Positions 5,638-13,824 are shown, counted from the stretch's first letter. The stretch: 64,000 nt of DNA from a virus (IMGVR_UViG_3300042691_028844:22581-86580), one strand, 5' to 3'. Notes: generated by a model not told the origin, from the sequence alone. Program-made: numbers and translations.

Positions 5638-8600
5638 GTGCCTTCTCCACTTAATACAGAGACTTTACGTAAGGCTCTAGACGCTTATTCAGAGTATGGG
5701 GACGTTAATCCTTACTCCCAAGACGACGCTCGTGATGCGTTAGTTGATCGTGCTCTCAATCAAGGGTTTTTAGATGACTATATCGAAGAAGAGATAAGGA
5801 CAAATCGCGAGTACAATGATCCTGATTACGATCCCGATGATTATATTGGACCCGAAGAAGTAGAGGCTTATAGGAGGAGAGTTGATTCGAGCGATTTTCC
5901 AGATAGAGTTCCGTTTTCTGAAGATGTCAGCATAGACCCTGATCTAGAAGAGTATAACGTTTATAACTTTGTAAACCAGAACCCTAAAGCTAGAGAGTAC
6001 TTTACGAATCAGACTATAAACATACGCGGCACAGATGCGGGGGATCGGTTTCTTCGGGCTTTACGTGCGGGCTCTTTTACTCCTGAACAGTTAAGGACTC
6101 TTCGAACCGTACGCTTTGCAGGTAATTCTGACGTATTAGAAAACACTAGAGACTATGATGCTGCCACGGAGGCAGCTAATTTTGTAAATCAGAATGCTAC
6201 CGGGCGTAGCGATATTCCTTCAATTGAGCCTGTTTATGAGAACACTGCCGAAGCTTTAAATCAAATACAGGATTTAGAGTCTATTGCGGCTCGAGTGAAT
6301 GCGTATTCTGAGGATATTGCTACCACTCAGAATCGACTCCAAAATATCAGCCCTAGCAATGCTTCGTTGGCGAGTCTGTACGAGTCTGCTCCCCGGAGCC
6401 TAACTTCTCGTCAGCTTGCTTTACCGCTTGAAGTTGATCCATACGGGGATCGGGTTAATGAGTTTGCTTCTCGCATTCAATCCCTACCTTTGTCTTTTAA
6501 CACTGTTGCAGAGTTAACTGACGCTACTAATCGTTTGTCCTCGATTCAACGAGATCTTGGTGGGTTAGTTAGTCAAATAACTCATCCTAGTGAGCGTGCT
6601 AGAGCGTTTATTGCGGAGACAGTGTTACCGCAAGTCGAACAAGCGCTCGGCCCGTATGGGGTTCAGCGTGCTACGCGTCGAGCGTTTGAGGAAAGTCGAG
6701 GGGCTTCAATGGACGCCGCTCGGGAGGAAGACGCTAGGCGTGAGTACTTCAATCTTCTTCGGCGGCAGGACTCAGCGGACCGTGTGCCAACTGCTCCCCC
6801 AGCGGATAGAACGCCGCAGGTTCAGGTTCTTGAGTCGTCCCAAGGTATGGAGCCTATACCTGGATTGAATGCGGCTATTCAAAAGGATCGTTTAGAAGCT
6901 ATTAAACGAGTTGTTTCCCAGTATCCAGAAGTTGAACGGCTATTAGCCAGCGCACCTAAGGACCCGCAACGGCGTCCTCTTCGTGGTCCGTCTGTTAAAG
7001 AGTATCTACCTTATGTAGACAGGGAGCAGGTTATTTCATTGCCGGAGCAGCGAAAAGCTATATACGACGTATTGTTAAATAGTGATGCAGAATTTGTTAA
7101 CAACCCTGCACTAGGTCGGAGTTTTGTAGATGATGTTGAATCACTCTACACTAGCGGTAATACTGAACTACAGCAAAACGCTTTACAGCAGTTAGACACC
7201 CGTGGTTACGGTGACGCCATGCGTGCTGTCTCCGCTCCCGCGACATACCCAACTCGGCCAATCGTCGGCGGTGGTAAGTACATCCGTACGAATGATCCTT
7301 CCAGTGGTCCGGAAGTGGCCGCAATGGTGAAGAAAATTCGCAACCGGGCGGAGGCTCTTGACCGTGCTCTCCCACGGTCGGAAGCTCTCTTGCGGGAGGC
7401 TTATCCTAATTTTTCGACGCGGCCGGATACTGTACGAAAGTTAGAGTTAAATTATGACCCTGATACCGATTCCGTCTCTTTACCTGAACCTGGGGAAAGA
7501 GGGCAGTACGGGATTGATGTGAGTACCGGTACCCCTCGGTTGAATCCGCTTTCGGCGCTCAGCTCTATGCCGAACAATGTTTCTCTCAATGCGCTTCGGT
7601 TCCTCGCGGATAATCCTGTTCTGGGAACTGCATCTGTTTCTTTCATGACTAAGGGACCTGGCCCTGGCCAGGGGTACAGCTACGAACCGAAAGAGTTGCC
7701 TTCGGCTGTTTCCGACGCCTTTGGGCGATTTGCTCAAGGTAAAGCTTTAGAAGGTTTGCCTCCGGGTACACTCGTGAGCAACTCCCCCCTCAAGTCCCGA
7801 GACATCGTTGAACAAAAAAAGCGCGAAGGGCGCACGGCTGACACAAGTTCCACGCTGCGTAAGCTTGAGCCGTTTATTGACGCTAGGCAACAGCTTCCCA
7901 ACATCCGTGGCGCAGCTTATCAAACTGCCGGGTTTGGGCCTTATACAGCAGAAGGTAATCAGCTTGCGTACATCGACGCAAATGGGCAAGTCGTACCGCT
8001 GCAATTGACTCGGCCTGAGGCAGGTTTGGCGGGATCTGTTCGTATGGACCGCAGTAGAAATACGACTGAGGTTGGGCAGGGAAGATTGCCTTTAACTACA
8101 AAGTCGTATTATTCCATTCCCCCTGAAGTTATTGCTGCCAAAGGTCTGCAAGAACTTGGCCGAGGCATCAGACAAACTCCGTCTGCGTTGTTGCCTGGTG
8201 CTGCTGATTTAATTCCTAGCCCCGAAGCTATACAAACGGGGTATCGCGAGGGTCCCGTAGCGATGGGCAGGCAGATGGCGCAAGAGTATGCGCAGAGTCT
8301 CCCTTCCGCCGTGGCGGCTGCAGGAGTTTTAGCGACACCGGCTGCGGCTCCCCTTGCTCCGGGAATTGGCGTGGGCATGGTCGGCACCGCTGCTGCCCGA
8401 GCTGTGAATGAGGTTGTTCGCCAACAGACTGGCGAAGGTATCGTTCCCAAACTTCGTCAAGCTCTTGGTACGGCTCCAAGAAGCGGAGTGGCGTCGCCAC
8501 AACGTACGACGCCCAGGCCGTTAACAGCCAGCATTCAAGCCCTAACTCCTGCTCAGCGGGTTGAGATGAGCCGGCGGCAGAATCGAAATGAGTTACAACG

Positions 8601-8679
8601 TAGAGTTGACTTAGCTAAAGAAAGGTTTAACCCAGCTAGATTGGAGTTTGGACTCTCTGAGTTATTCCGTGGAAGGTGA
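5638..8679 (+). CDS. Very large virion-type protein (1013 aa)
   Basis: GTG start at 5638, 22 bases after a TATACT box. The 1013-residue product is hydrophilic and low in Cys/Trp, with an acidic Tyr/Asp-rich N-terminus (res. 1-120), a long helical Gln/Ala/Arg middle (res. 130-560), and near res. 887-920 an Ala/Gly/Pro-rich hydrophobic stretch (SAVAAAGVLATPAAAPLAPG) that could insert in a membrane. It ends in a basic helical tail. Size, composition and context suggest a structural or injected internal virion protein, but no enzymatic domain is seen and I do not recognise the family. Confidence 0.7.
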   Translation: MPSPLNTETLRKALDAYSEYGDVNPYSQDDARDALVDRALNQGFLDDYIEEEIRTNREYNDPDYDPDDYIGPEEVEAYRRRVDSSDFPDRVPFSEDVSIDPDLEEYNVYNFVNQNPKAREYFTNQTINIRGTDAGDRFLRALRAGSFTPEQLRTLRTVRFAGNSDVLENTRDYDAATEAANFVNQNATGRSDIPSIEPVYENTAEALNQIQDLESIAARVNAYSEDIATTQNRLQNISPSNASLASLYESAPRSLTSRQLALPLEVDPYGDRVNEFASRIQSLPLSFNTVAELTDATNRLSSIQRDLGGLVSQITHPSERARAFIAETVLPQVEQALGPYGVQRATRRAFEESRGASMDAAREEDARREYFNLLRRQDSADRVPTAPPADRTPQVQVLESSQGMEPIPGLNAAIQKDRLEAIKRVVSQYPEVERLLASAPKDPQRRPLRGPSVKEYLPYVDREQVISLPEQRKAIYDVLLNSDAEFVNNPALGRSFVDDVESLYTSGNTELQQNALQQLDTRGYGDAMRAVSAPATYPTRPIVGGGKYIRTNDPSSGPEVAAMVKKIRNRAEALDRALPRSEALLREAYPNFSTRPDTVRKLELNYDPDTDSVSLPEPGERGQYGIDVSTGTPRLNPLSALSSMPNNVSLNALRFLADNPVLGTASVSFMTKGPGPGQGYSYEPKELPSAVSDAFGRFAQGKALEGLPPGTLVSNSPLKSRDIVEQKKREGRTADTSSTLRKLEPFIDARQQLPNIRGAAYQTAGFGPYTAEGNQLAYIDANGQVVPLQLTRPEAGLAGSVRMDRSRNTTEVGQGRLPLTTKSYYSIPPEVIAAKGLQELGRGIRQTPSALLPGAADLIPSPEAIQTGYREGPVAMGRQMAQEYAQSLPSAVAAAGVLATPAAAPLAPGIGVGMVGTAAARAVNEVVRQQTGEGIVPKLRQALGTAPRSGVASPQRTTPRPLTASIQALTPAQRVEMSRRQNRNELQRRVDLAKERFNPARLEFGLSELFRGR

Positions 8680-8818
8680 TCTAACGGATAAACCAAACTA
8701 CGAGAAGTGGCTGCAAGTTAAGAAGATACTGGAGAAATCGGGTAAAACGTCGGGCCCTTTCTACGAGAGGGCTCTGACGATTCTTCGAACCGGCGTGGAC
8801 CCTCAACTTGGCAAATAA
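8669..8818 (+). CDS. Small protein, NYEKWL type (49 aa)
   Basis: GTG at 8669 overlaps the end of the large virion gene by 11 bases and gives a 49-residue frame ending at TAA 8818. It contains NYEKWLQVKKILEKSGKTSG and FYERALTIL, a pattern recurring in small phage proteins of unknown role. The frame lies opposite the leftward gene 8718-8930. Coding character (regular charged helix) favours it. Confidence 0.55.
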   Translation: MEGDLTDKPNYEKWLQVKKILEKSGKTSGPFYERALTILRTGVDPQLGK

Positions 8819-8930
8819 CGTAGCCCTCAGCCACTAAGCGTTTACGGGTGTTTTCTTCGTCTTTAGTGCTGACTTTAAATTTTTGAAAGATACCCGAACG
8901 GTAGGCGTGGATCTGAACAGTTGAGGGCAT
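8718..8930 (-). CDS. Small basic protein (70 aa)
   Basis: A 70-residue protein starting MPSTVQIHAYRSGIFQKFKV with STKDEENTRKRLVAEGYVIC, a plausible small alpha/beta fold. The C-terminal third (EESSEPSRRKGPTFYPIS) overlaps, antisense, the 49-residue rightward frame, so one of the two may be shorter than drawn. Function unknown. Confidence 0.5.
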   Translation of the reverse strand: MPSTVQIHAYRSGIFQKFKVSTKDEENTRKRLVAEGYVICQVEGPRRFEESSEPSRRKGPTFYPISPVSS

Positions 8931-9002
8931 CGCGCTTTAGTCGCCAACTTACTTTAACGGGTCTGTTCGAGGTTCCCTCGATGTCTTCCATCTTTTTGTG
9001 TG

Positions 9003-9008
9003 TAAAAT
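9003..9008 (+). promoter_or_regulatory. -10-like box TAAAAT
   Basis: TGTAAAATATAG lies 22 bases before the GTG start at 9030, in the gap after a leftward gene, so a promoter is needed about here. No clear -35. Confidence 0.4.
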
Positions 9009-9029
9009 ATAGAGAGCTGAGAGATTTAC

Positions 9030-9314
9030 GTGGCGTACGCTTCGATTGGGGAGCTGATGGCGAATATGCCTAATTTCGATGAGATGGGTATCCCTGGTGG
9101 CGCTTCTCTACATTCTTTTCCGGCTCTGCCTGGGGAGCTGCGCCTAATCCCTCGAATGCAAAAAATGCGGGATATGCAGGATAAGCTGCAACCAGCATTG
9201 CCTCCTGTACGTAAAGCACAGATTGATTCTGAGCAATTTTTAGCAGACTATCTGATGGGTGTTGGTAGACCCATGGCTATAGCTGAAGCGAGCCGCGACG
9301 ACCGCTTGTATTAA
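9030..9314 (+). CDS. Small hypothetical protein (94 aa)
   Basis: GTG start preceded by GAGAGCTGAGAG. The 94-residue product starts MAYASIGELMANMPNFDEMG, rich in Met and Pro, with RLIPRMQKMRDMQDKLQPAL as a basic helix. Such Met/Pro-rich short proteins sit among virion genes in several phages, but no family is recognised. It ends just before a tRNA-like element. Confidence 0.65.
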   Translation: MAYASIGELMANMPNFDEMGIPGGASLHSFPALPGELRLIPRMQKMRDMQDKLQPALPPVRKAQIDSEQFLADYLMGVGRPMAIAEASRDDRLY

Positions 9315-9377
9315 TCACTTAGGCAGGATTCGAACCTGCGTTGCTCCGCAGTAGCAGAACCGCCTGCTCACACCGTG
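9315..9377 (-). tRNA. Truncated tRNA-like element
   Basis: Read on the minus strand this has a good T-arm (GCAGG-TTCGAAT-CCTGC), a D-arm (AGCA-GGCGGTTC-TGCT) and matching end bases (CAC/GTG), but only 12 bases lie between D- and T-arms, so the normal anticodon arm is missing; the acceptor middle is mismatched. It is probably a tRNA remnant or a tRNA-like structure, not a working tRNA. No anticodon is assigned. Confidence 0.4.
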
Positions 9378-9395
9378 ATCGGAATTTCCGGCCAC

Positions 9396-9420
9396 GGGGT
9401 GTCAGTTGAAATGACGCCCC
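9396..9420. terminator. Hairpin between convergent genes
   Basis: GGGGTGTCA-GTTGAAA-TGACGCCCC forms a nine-pair stem with one G-U, in the 167-base gap between the convergent genes ending at 9314 and 9482. Position suits a bidirectional terminator, but no T-run follows. CCCC/GGGG pairing is also possible just downstream (about 9433-9455). Confidence 0.35.
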
Positions 9421-9481
9421 TCTCGTCGACATTTAGTCCCCCGTGGTTTGATGGGGCTAGCGAGCACGGACTTACCGAAGC

Positions 9482-10162
9482 TCAATGGGCTTGTTCGTCA
9501 GCGTCCTTTGGGGTCCCCTTGATGCACCAGAGCTGCCAGCCGGGACAAAACGCTTTTTCGATGCACCTCAGTGCAGCCAGAGCACCCTCAACACCCCTAG
9601 CTACGTCCGCATCACCGAAATCGTCGAAGATAACTGCCCCGTGGTGACGGACTAGGGGCACGTAAAGAGCTGCGTCACGGCATACGGCTTCCGCTGTGTG
9701 CTCTCCGTCAATGTACAGGATGTCGATCTTGCGGTTCTCAGCCTGAAGTTGCCTTGCGACAAGGGGAAACAGGTCCCACGAGGCGCCTTTCATCACCGTA
9801 ACTTTGCCCGGATGCTTACTTTTAGCGATATTTGAGCGTGCAATGTACTCAATATCGTTAAGTGTCGGGAATTTTTCCCTGTTTTGCCGATATTCTTCGT
9901 TCCCTGTGAACGGATCGATTGAAATTAGACGACTTTCCGGGTGTTCTAGGAAGTTATCGGACCACCAGCACGACGAAGCACCTTCGTACACCCCTATTTC
10001 AACGATCGTACGATATTCATCCGGCAGGAATCGTAACTTTTCCGCCGTGGGCTCGTTGCTGACTCGCTGGTAACTGGCTAGGAGCTGCTCGTACCACGCG
10101 TGAGTGATTCTGTAGTCTTTGTTTAATTTGGAGTCCATAGGTGAAATTTTTTCAAACAACAT
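9482..10162 (-). CDS. Class I SAM-dependent methyltransferase (226 aa)
   Basis: A Rossmann-fold methyltransferase. Motif I is VEIGVYEGASSCWW (res. 54-67), binding S-adenosylmethionine; a later acidic strand is DILYIDGEHT (about res. 146-155), followed by YVPLVRHHGAVIFDDF. This matches the Methyltransf_24/cephalosporin-hydroxylase-like family that often modifies sugars or small molecules. The substrate is unknown. It is leftward among rightward genes, with a TAGTTT -10-like box (10187-10192) about 25 bases before its start, so it looks like a self-contained insertion. It may act with the scattered glycosyltransferases on a surface sugar (inference). Confidence 0.82.
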   Translation of the reverse strand: MLFEKISPMDSKLNKDYRITHAWYEQLLASYQRVSNEPTAEKLRFLPDEYRTIVEIGVYEGASSCWWSDNFLEHPESRLISIDPFTGNEEYRQNREKFPTLNDIEYIARSNIAKSKHPGKVTVMKGASWDLFPLVARQLQAENRKIDILYIDGEHTAEAVCRDAALYVPLVRHHGAVIFDDFGDADVARGVEGALAALRCIEKAFCPGWQLWCIKGTPKDADEQAH

Positions 10163-10260
10163 CTTACTGGCTCTGTCAACCTTGTTAAACTAGGCCCGAT
10201 CCGCTCTGAGCTTACTGTTGTGTTTTATTAAGTGTTTACACGGTTTCACTCGCGTTATTA

Positions 10261-10515
10261 GTGCTCAAGACACTGTTTCACAGCAACATGGCTCCTTTGA
10301 ATTTACTTGACATCAGTTTTGCTGCTTCGCTTTTTAATCGCTTGCCTTCTTCTTTGAGCGTTGGGTCCGTCTTGTGCGGGCTACATTCTGAGCTGTTATC
10401 TCAGTATTTCTCAGAGGAGGAAGTTATGTTTTTGAAATCCTTGTTCAGGGGTTCGTATGCTGTGGATTACTCACCTGAAGCCAGGAAAGCTTTAGATCGT
10501 ATTAGGATGCTTTAG
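10261..10515 (+). CDS. Hypothetical protein (84 aa)
   Basis: GTG start at 10261. The 84-residue product has a hydrophobic first half (NMAPLNLLDISFAASLFNRL, LPSSLSVGSVLCGL) and a polar second half with QYFSEEEVMFLKSLFRGSYA. No TM segment long enough to be sure, no family recognised. It heads a short rightward run leading to two zinc-ribbon proteins. Confidence 0.55.
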   Translation: MLKTLFHSNMAPLNLLDISFAASLFNRLPSSLSVGSVLCGLHSELLSQYFSEEEVMFLKSLFRGSYAVDYSPEARKALDRIRML

Positions 10516-10539
10516 TACATTTAAATCTCTTCTGTTCTC

Positions 10540-10755
10540 ATGTCAGTCTCAGCCTTAAACGAATTACGGTCAGCGTGCCCCTACTGCGGTGAAGAGGTTG
10601 TTCTGCGCGGAGCCCGTCTTCGCGTGTGGCTTCAGCGGGCAGCACAAAACCCCACCAGAACTGGTCCTTACTGCAACTATGTGTGCTCGTCTCGCACTAA
10701 CATTCAATTAGCGGTAAATCGTCGTTCTCGGAACACCGAAAAAGTTTTTATCTAA
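10540..10755 (+). CDS. Small zinc-binding protein (71 aa)
   Basis: A 71-residue protein with CPYCGEEVVLRGARL near res. 13-27 and a second Cys pair around PYCNYVCSSR, giving a C4-type zinc site. The intervening helix is basic. Likely a nucleic-acid or protein-binding adaptor. It is followed after one base by another zinc-ribbon protein. Confidence 0.7.
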   Translation: MSVSALNELRSACPYCGEEVVLRGARLRVWLQRAAQNPTRTGPYCNYVCSSRTNIQLAVNRRSRNTEKVFI

Positions 10756-10756
10756 C

Positions 10757-11131
10757 GTGACTACAAACTCAACTCGCGTTGCTAACGATCTCCACATCGT
10801 ACAGCATCTGCACGGAAAGCTTACAAAAGCTGATAAGGTCTGTTATACATGCGGGACTTTATTTGGCTCTCCTATGCCTGGCGGTGTTTCGACATTCCAT
10901 TATGGAGATTGCGATGTCTGCGGTCAAGTTGAAGTCCCTGTGACTGAAACCCGCGACTACGGGTATCTGATCCGTGGCATTATGCACCTAGAAAACCGGC
11001 TGGCAGAGGACCACGTTCTGGGAGCAGAAACAGAGCAAGTTTCTGAAAATGACCGTGATCCGCTGATGCGGCGGTTTTTGGACACCTGTGACAAGGCGGG
11101 AACCCCCGTGGAGAATTATGAGTCTCGATAG
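10757..11131 (+). CDS. Zinc-ribbon protein (124 aa)
   Basis: GTG start at 10757, one base after the previous stop. VCYTCGTLFG (about res. 28-37) and GDCDVCGQVEVPV (about res. 50-62) form a CxxC...CxxC zinc ribbon; the C-terminal half is acidic and helical (MHLENRLAEDHVLG). Similar small zinc-ribbon proteins are common in phages; function unknown. Probably co-transcribed with 10261-10755. Confidence 0.7.
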   Translation: MTTNSTRVANDLHIVQHLHGKLTKADKVCYTCGTLFGSPMPGGVSTFHYGDCDVCGQVEVPVTETRDYGYLIRGIMHLENRLAEDHVLGAETEQVSENDRDPLMRRFLDTCDKAGTPVENYESR

Positions 11132-11173
11132 ATAACGAACTGTTTAAAGCCCGTTGGGTTCGCTGCCGCCAGT

Positions 11174-11179
11174 TATACT
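11174..11179 (+). promoter_or_regulatory. -10 box TATACT before the tRNA pair
   Basis: TATACT ends 11 bases before the first base of tRNA-Met, close to the spacing expected for a -10 element driving a tRNA transcript. No convincing -35 is seen. This is the best-placed example of the TANACT box set. Confidence 0.6.
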
Positions 11180-11190
11180 GTGCTCGCCAG

Positions 11191-11266
11191 GCGCGTCTAG
11201 CAATCTGGTGAATGCAGCGAACTCATAATTCGCCTAAGGTGGGTTCAATTCCCTCGACGCGCACCA
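11191..11266 (+). tRNA. tRNA-Met (CAU)
   Basis: Acceptor GCGCGTC pairs fully with GACGCGC, discriminator A and an encoded CCA (11264-11266). Anticodon stem GCGAA/TTCGC with loop CTCATAA gives CAT. The G1-C72 pair argues against an initiator tRNA; it could be elongator Met, or Ile2 if lysidine-modified. It is directly followed by tRNA-Leu without a gap. Confidence 0.93.
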
Positions 11267-11351
11267 GCCCTGGTGGTGGAATCGGTAGACACAACAGACT
11301 TAAAATCTGTCGGCCATTGCGGTTGTGCGAGTTCAAGTCTCGCTCAGGGCA
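11267..11351 (+). tRNA. tRNA-Leu (UAA)
   Basis: An 85-base class II tRNA: acceptor GCCCTGG/TCAGGGC, anticodon stem ACAGA/TCTGT with loop CTTAAAA (anticodon TAA), long variable arm around CGGCCATTGCGGTTG, T-arm GCGAG-TTCAAGT-CTCGC. CCA is not encoded. It starts at the base after the tRNA-Met CCA, so both are cut from one transcript, and the zinc-ribbon gene follows 15 bases later. Confidence 0.93.
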
Positions 11352-11366
11352 TTCAACTTTAATCTC

Positions 11367-11720
11367 ATGTCTGGCTTAACCCCTACTTGCTGTCCTGCTT
11401 GCACTGCCTTTGAGTTGCGGGTGATTGAGAGTCGTAGGAAGGCTCGCTACACCAGACGGCGGAAAGAGTGCGGTGGCTGTGGCCATCGCCTTACGACGTA
11501 CGAACTGTCGGCCGAATACTTTGAGGAGGTCCGAGACGCCAAATTGCAGCTCAACAAAATTTATAAAGTTTTGGGTTCTGCTGAGGTTTCGACTCCCACG
11601 AAGGAAGGTGTTACGTGCTATATGTGTATTCACATGACTGGTAGGGGCTGCCAACTTGATTTTCCCGAAGCCGGTGGAGCCTTCGCAGCCGAGTGCTCTT
11701 CGTATCAAGAGTTTGTATAA
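11367..11720 (+). CDS. NrdR-type zinc-ribbon protein (117 aa)
   Basis: ATG 11367 is chosen because the longer frame (from 11325) would start inside tRNA-Leu. Residues 9-46 follow the NrdR N-terminal zinc ribbon: CPAC, then RVIESRRKARYTRRRKECGG and CGHRLTTYEL. NrdR represses ribonucleotide reductase genes, but the ATP-cone domain is absent here; instead there is a helical middle and a second Cys-rich tail (CYMCIHMTGRGCQLDF ... ECSSY). So a zinc-ribbon DNA-binding protein is likely, its target unknown. Confidence 0.7.
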   Translation: MSGLTPTCCPACTAFELRVIESRRKARYTRRRKECGGCGHRLTTYELSAEYFEEVRDAKLQLNKIYKVLGSAEVSTPTKEGVTCYMCIHMTGRGCQLDFPEAGGAFAAECSSYQEFV

Positions 11721-11724
11721 ATAC

Positions 11725-12627
11725 TTAAATTTGCCCCTTTAGGACTTCTCGGTACGCTAGACCTGGATTCTGAGTTGCCCATTTGATAAGGGCGTCTTCA
11801 GGCATATCCTCTACACGGCCGGTTTCTTTCATCAATCGAACCAGCTCGGTTGCACCTAATTTTTTGCCGAGCTCATCCTGTGCCCTGTAGAACTGTGCTA
11901 AAGGTACGTTTGTAGGAGCTACGAACTGTGATGATTGTTCCAGTATTTCTGGCGAAACTCTCGGCGCCGTCTGTGCTGTCGCTGTCGGTTGCGATGGGAG
12001 GCTTGTGCGAGCAGTTGCATCCATCGGTGAGGGCCATGGATTCGTGGCCGCTGGCGATTGCCTCGGACCCGGTGGCGCATAGGCCGCTTCTGCCGGAGCT
12101 GGCAGGCTTAACCCTGCGCGAGCGGAAGTATCAGACCGTGGTTCAGTTCTCTGCGCCTGGTTGCGTGCTCGCGCATCACGAGTATCAGCGGCCTCGCGCT
12201 CATAACGAGCCCGCTCCTGCTTCATAAGTTCTTCTTCGCCACGGTTGACCGGCGTGGGCCATAAAGCTGCTGCTGCAGCGAGTCGTTGAAGCGGACCTCC
12301 TACAGGTAAGGAGGTAAGGAGATACGCGCTTCCTATATCCGCACCGAGTTGCTTGTTGGGTATTGCTTTTGCAATATTTTCTACTAGCGTGTCGACGGCG
12401 TATCCGGCGCCTAAGGTTCTAAGAACTGGCCCCGGTTTGAGTGGAATATTGGCGTTGGACAGGGGGTTGACCGCAACTCTGATTGAAGGAGGCAGGCGAC
12501 GGTACTGTTCCACAACGGGACGAGCCACAGGGTTTTGCGTGGCGATCCTGATTGCACGCTGACCTGCCTGCTGGACACTTTGGCCGCCCCGCTGTAACGT
12601 CTGTAATGCAGTGTTCCACCAGCTCAT
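11725..12627 (-). CDS. Virion-type protein with hydrophobic centre (300 aa)
   Basis: A 300-residue protein starting MSWWNTALQTLQRGGQSVQQ. Layout: basic Gln-rich N-terminus, hydrophobic Ala/Gly-rich section (res. 70-125, with LGAGYAVDTLVENIAKAI), a charged linker (QERARYEREAADTRDARAR), a Pro/Ala/Ser-rich region, and a helical C-terminus ending WATQNPGLAYREVL. The end matches WARSNPSLAYQL in the 614-residue virion protein at 35976, suggesting a common assembly motif. Probably a minor or internal virion protein, oddly on the opposite strand. It overlaps the start region of the dCMP deaminase frame. Confidence 0.6.
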   Translation of the reverse strand: MSWWNTALQTLQRGGQSVQQAGQRAIRIATQNPVARPVVEQYRRLPPSIRVAVNPLSNANIPLKPGPVLRTLGAGYAVDTLVENIAKAIPNKQLGADIGSAYLLTSLPVGGPLQRLAAAAALWPTPVNRGEEELMKQERARYEREAADTRDARARNQAQRTEPRSDTSARAGLSLPAPAEAAYAPPGPRQSPAATNPWPSPMDATARTSLPSQPTATAQTAPRVSPEILEQSSQFVAPTNVPLAQFYRAQDELGKKLGATELVRLMKETGRVEDMPEDALIKWATQNPGLAYREVLKGQI

Positions 12628-13144
12628 TTTGGGGCGCGACTTCTTGTCTCAGTCTACTTATAAGCCTGGGGATTCCTCTGCCCTGAGTTGGGATGTAAGG
12701 TTCTTATCTTTCGCTAAGCATGTGTCTGATTGGTCTAAGGACCCGTCCACGAAGGTTGGCGCTGTGGCGGTCCGCGATCGCCGTGTCTTAGCTACAGGTT
12801 ACAACGGGTTCCCGCAACACATCGTTGATTTGCCTGGAAGGCTGCTGGATCGTGAAGAAAAGCTACTACGCACCGTTCACGCGGAAGCGAACATCGTGGC
12901 GCAGGCCGCAAGAAATGGTGTTTGCCTGGATGGCTCGACGGTTTACGTGTGGCCGTTCTTGCCGTGCAATACGTGCTGCACGTTGTTGATACAGGCAGGA
13001 TTTAAGCGCGTCGTGGCACCAGAAATTGATATCCCCGATAGGTGGCTCAAGAGCTTCACCGCGTCCAAGGATATGTTTACTGAGGTGGGGATTAATTTGA
13101 CTTTAATTGATCCTTCTCTTGTAGAGCCAGATACATGTTCGTGA
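12611..13144 (+). CDS. Deoxycytidylate (dCMP) deaminase
   Basis: Zinc-dependent cytidine-deaminase fold. HAE at res. 90-92 (VHAEANIVAQ) supplies the zinc ligand and catalytic Glu; PCNTC (res. 118-122) supplies the Cys ligands. SKDPSTKVGAV and GYNGFP are typical of phage and bacterial dCMP deaminases, which turn dCMP into dUMP, the substrate for thymidylate synthase. ThyX at 59.5 kb would use that product. The frame is open from 12611, overlapping the opposite gene by 17 bases; a start near TTG 12635 is also possible. The 3' end overlaps the FkbM gene by 53 bases. Confidence 0.87.
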   Translation: MFHQLILGRDFLSQSTYKPGDSSALSWDVRFLSFAKHVSDWSKDPSTKVGAVAVRDRRVLATGYNGFPQHIVDLPGRLLDREEKLLRTVHAEANIVAQAARNGVCLDGSTVYVWPFLPCNTCCTLLIQAGFKRVVAPEIDIPDRWLKSFTASKDMFTEVGINLTLIDPSLVEPDTCS

Positions 13145-13805
13145 ACGGCTGGATCTGGGCAATTGAATAATTGAGGCTAGTTAAATATTTGAATAAGGTG
13201 TCCTTGGAATCGGAGTACCACGGGTGATTGTTAGATTCGAAAACAATCGGTGGGTAGTTACTGGCTTCGAGGGACCGCTTGGCTCCTAGTAGAGCTTTGT
13301 ATTCGCTGCCTTCAACGTCGAGTTTGATCAAGCCGATATTTTCGAGTGTGTAGTCGTCAAGCGCGCACGTACGGACTTCCAATGTGGATTTAACTTTTTC
13401 CGGCGTGGCTTCAAGTGTTGAGCCCCCGCCGTCATCGGATACGATGGATAATGTACGTACGTCAGCAAAGTCGGTTAGGGCTGCTGCATGAGGTACGATA
13501 TTGTGTTTCTCGTTGATGAATATGTTGCCACAGAGCTGGAAGTACGTTCTGTTCTGGGGCTCAAAAGCGTACACCTGTTTAAAGCTGTCGGCTAACAGGA
13601 TCGAGTACACGCCCATGTGCGCTCCACCATCGACAAAAATCGAATCCGGGGAACTGAACTGTTTGACGAAGTTAACTAAGGCTAATTCAGGTATGCCGAC
13701 TTGGAACATCTGGCACCGGCCGGAGTCGTCGTCGTGCATTAAGAAAGCCGTTTCCGGCGTGGGCACGATCAGTCGTTGCTCCGGACCCCAGAGGTAGGTC
13801 GCCAT
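13092..13805 (-). CDS. FkbM-family methyltransferase (237 aa)
   Basis: SAM motif I FVDGGAHMGVYS (res. 57-68) is followed by AFEPQNRTY and, near res. 157-172, GLIKLDVEGSEYKALLGA, the signature of FkbM-type O-methyltransferases. Members methylate sugars or natural products; in phages they occur with glycosyltransferases. The target here is unknown. An AGTATA (TATACT reversed) box lies 20 bases before the start (13825-13830). It is convergent with dCMP deaminase and overlaps it. Confidence 0.85.
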   Translation of the reverse strand: MATYLWGPEQRLIVPTPETAFLMHDDDSGRCQMFQVGIPELALVNFVKQFSSPDSIFVDGGAHMGVYSILLADSFKQVYAFEPQNRTYFQLCGNIFINEKHNIVPHAAALTDFADVRTLSIVSDDGGGSTLEATPEKVKSTLEVRTCALDDYTLENIGLIKLDVEGSEYKALLGAKRSLEASNYPPIVFESNNHPWYSDSKDTLFKYLTSLNYSIAQIQPFTNMYLALQEKDQLKSN

Positions 13806-13824
13806 GCAGGTTGATTATAGTGCC

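Noticed and set aside
12774-12781. HIP1 octamer GCGATCGC
   Set aside because: I noticed only this one clear copy; no enrichment as in many cyanobacterial chromosomes, so it is not evidence of host sequence.
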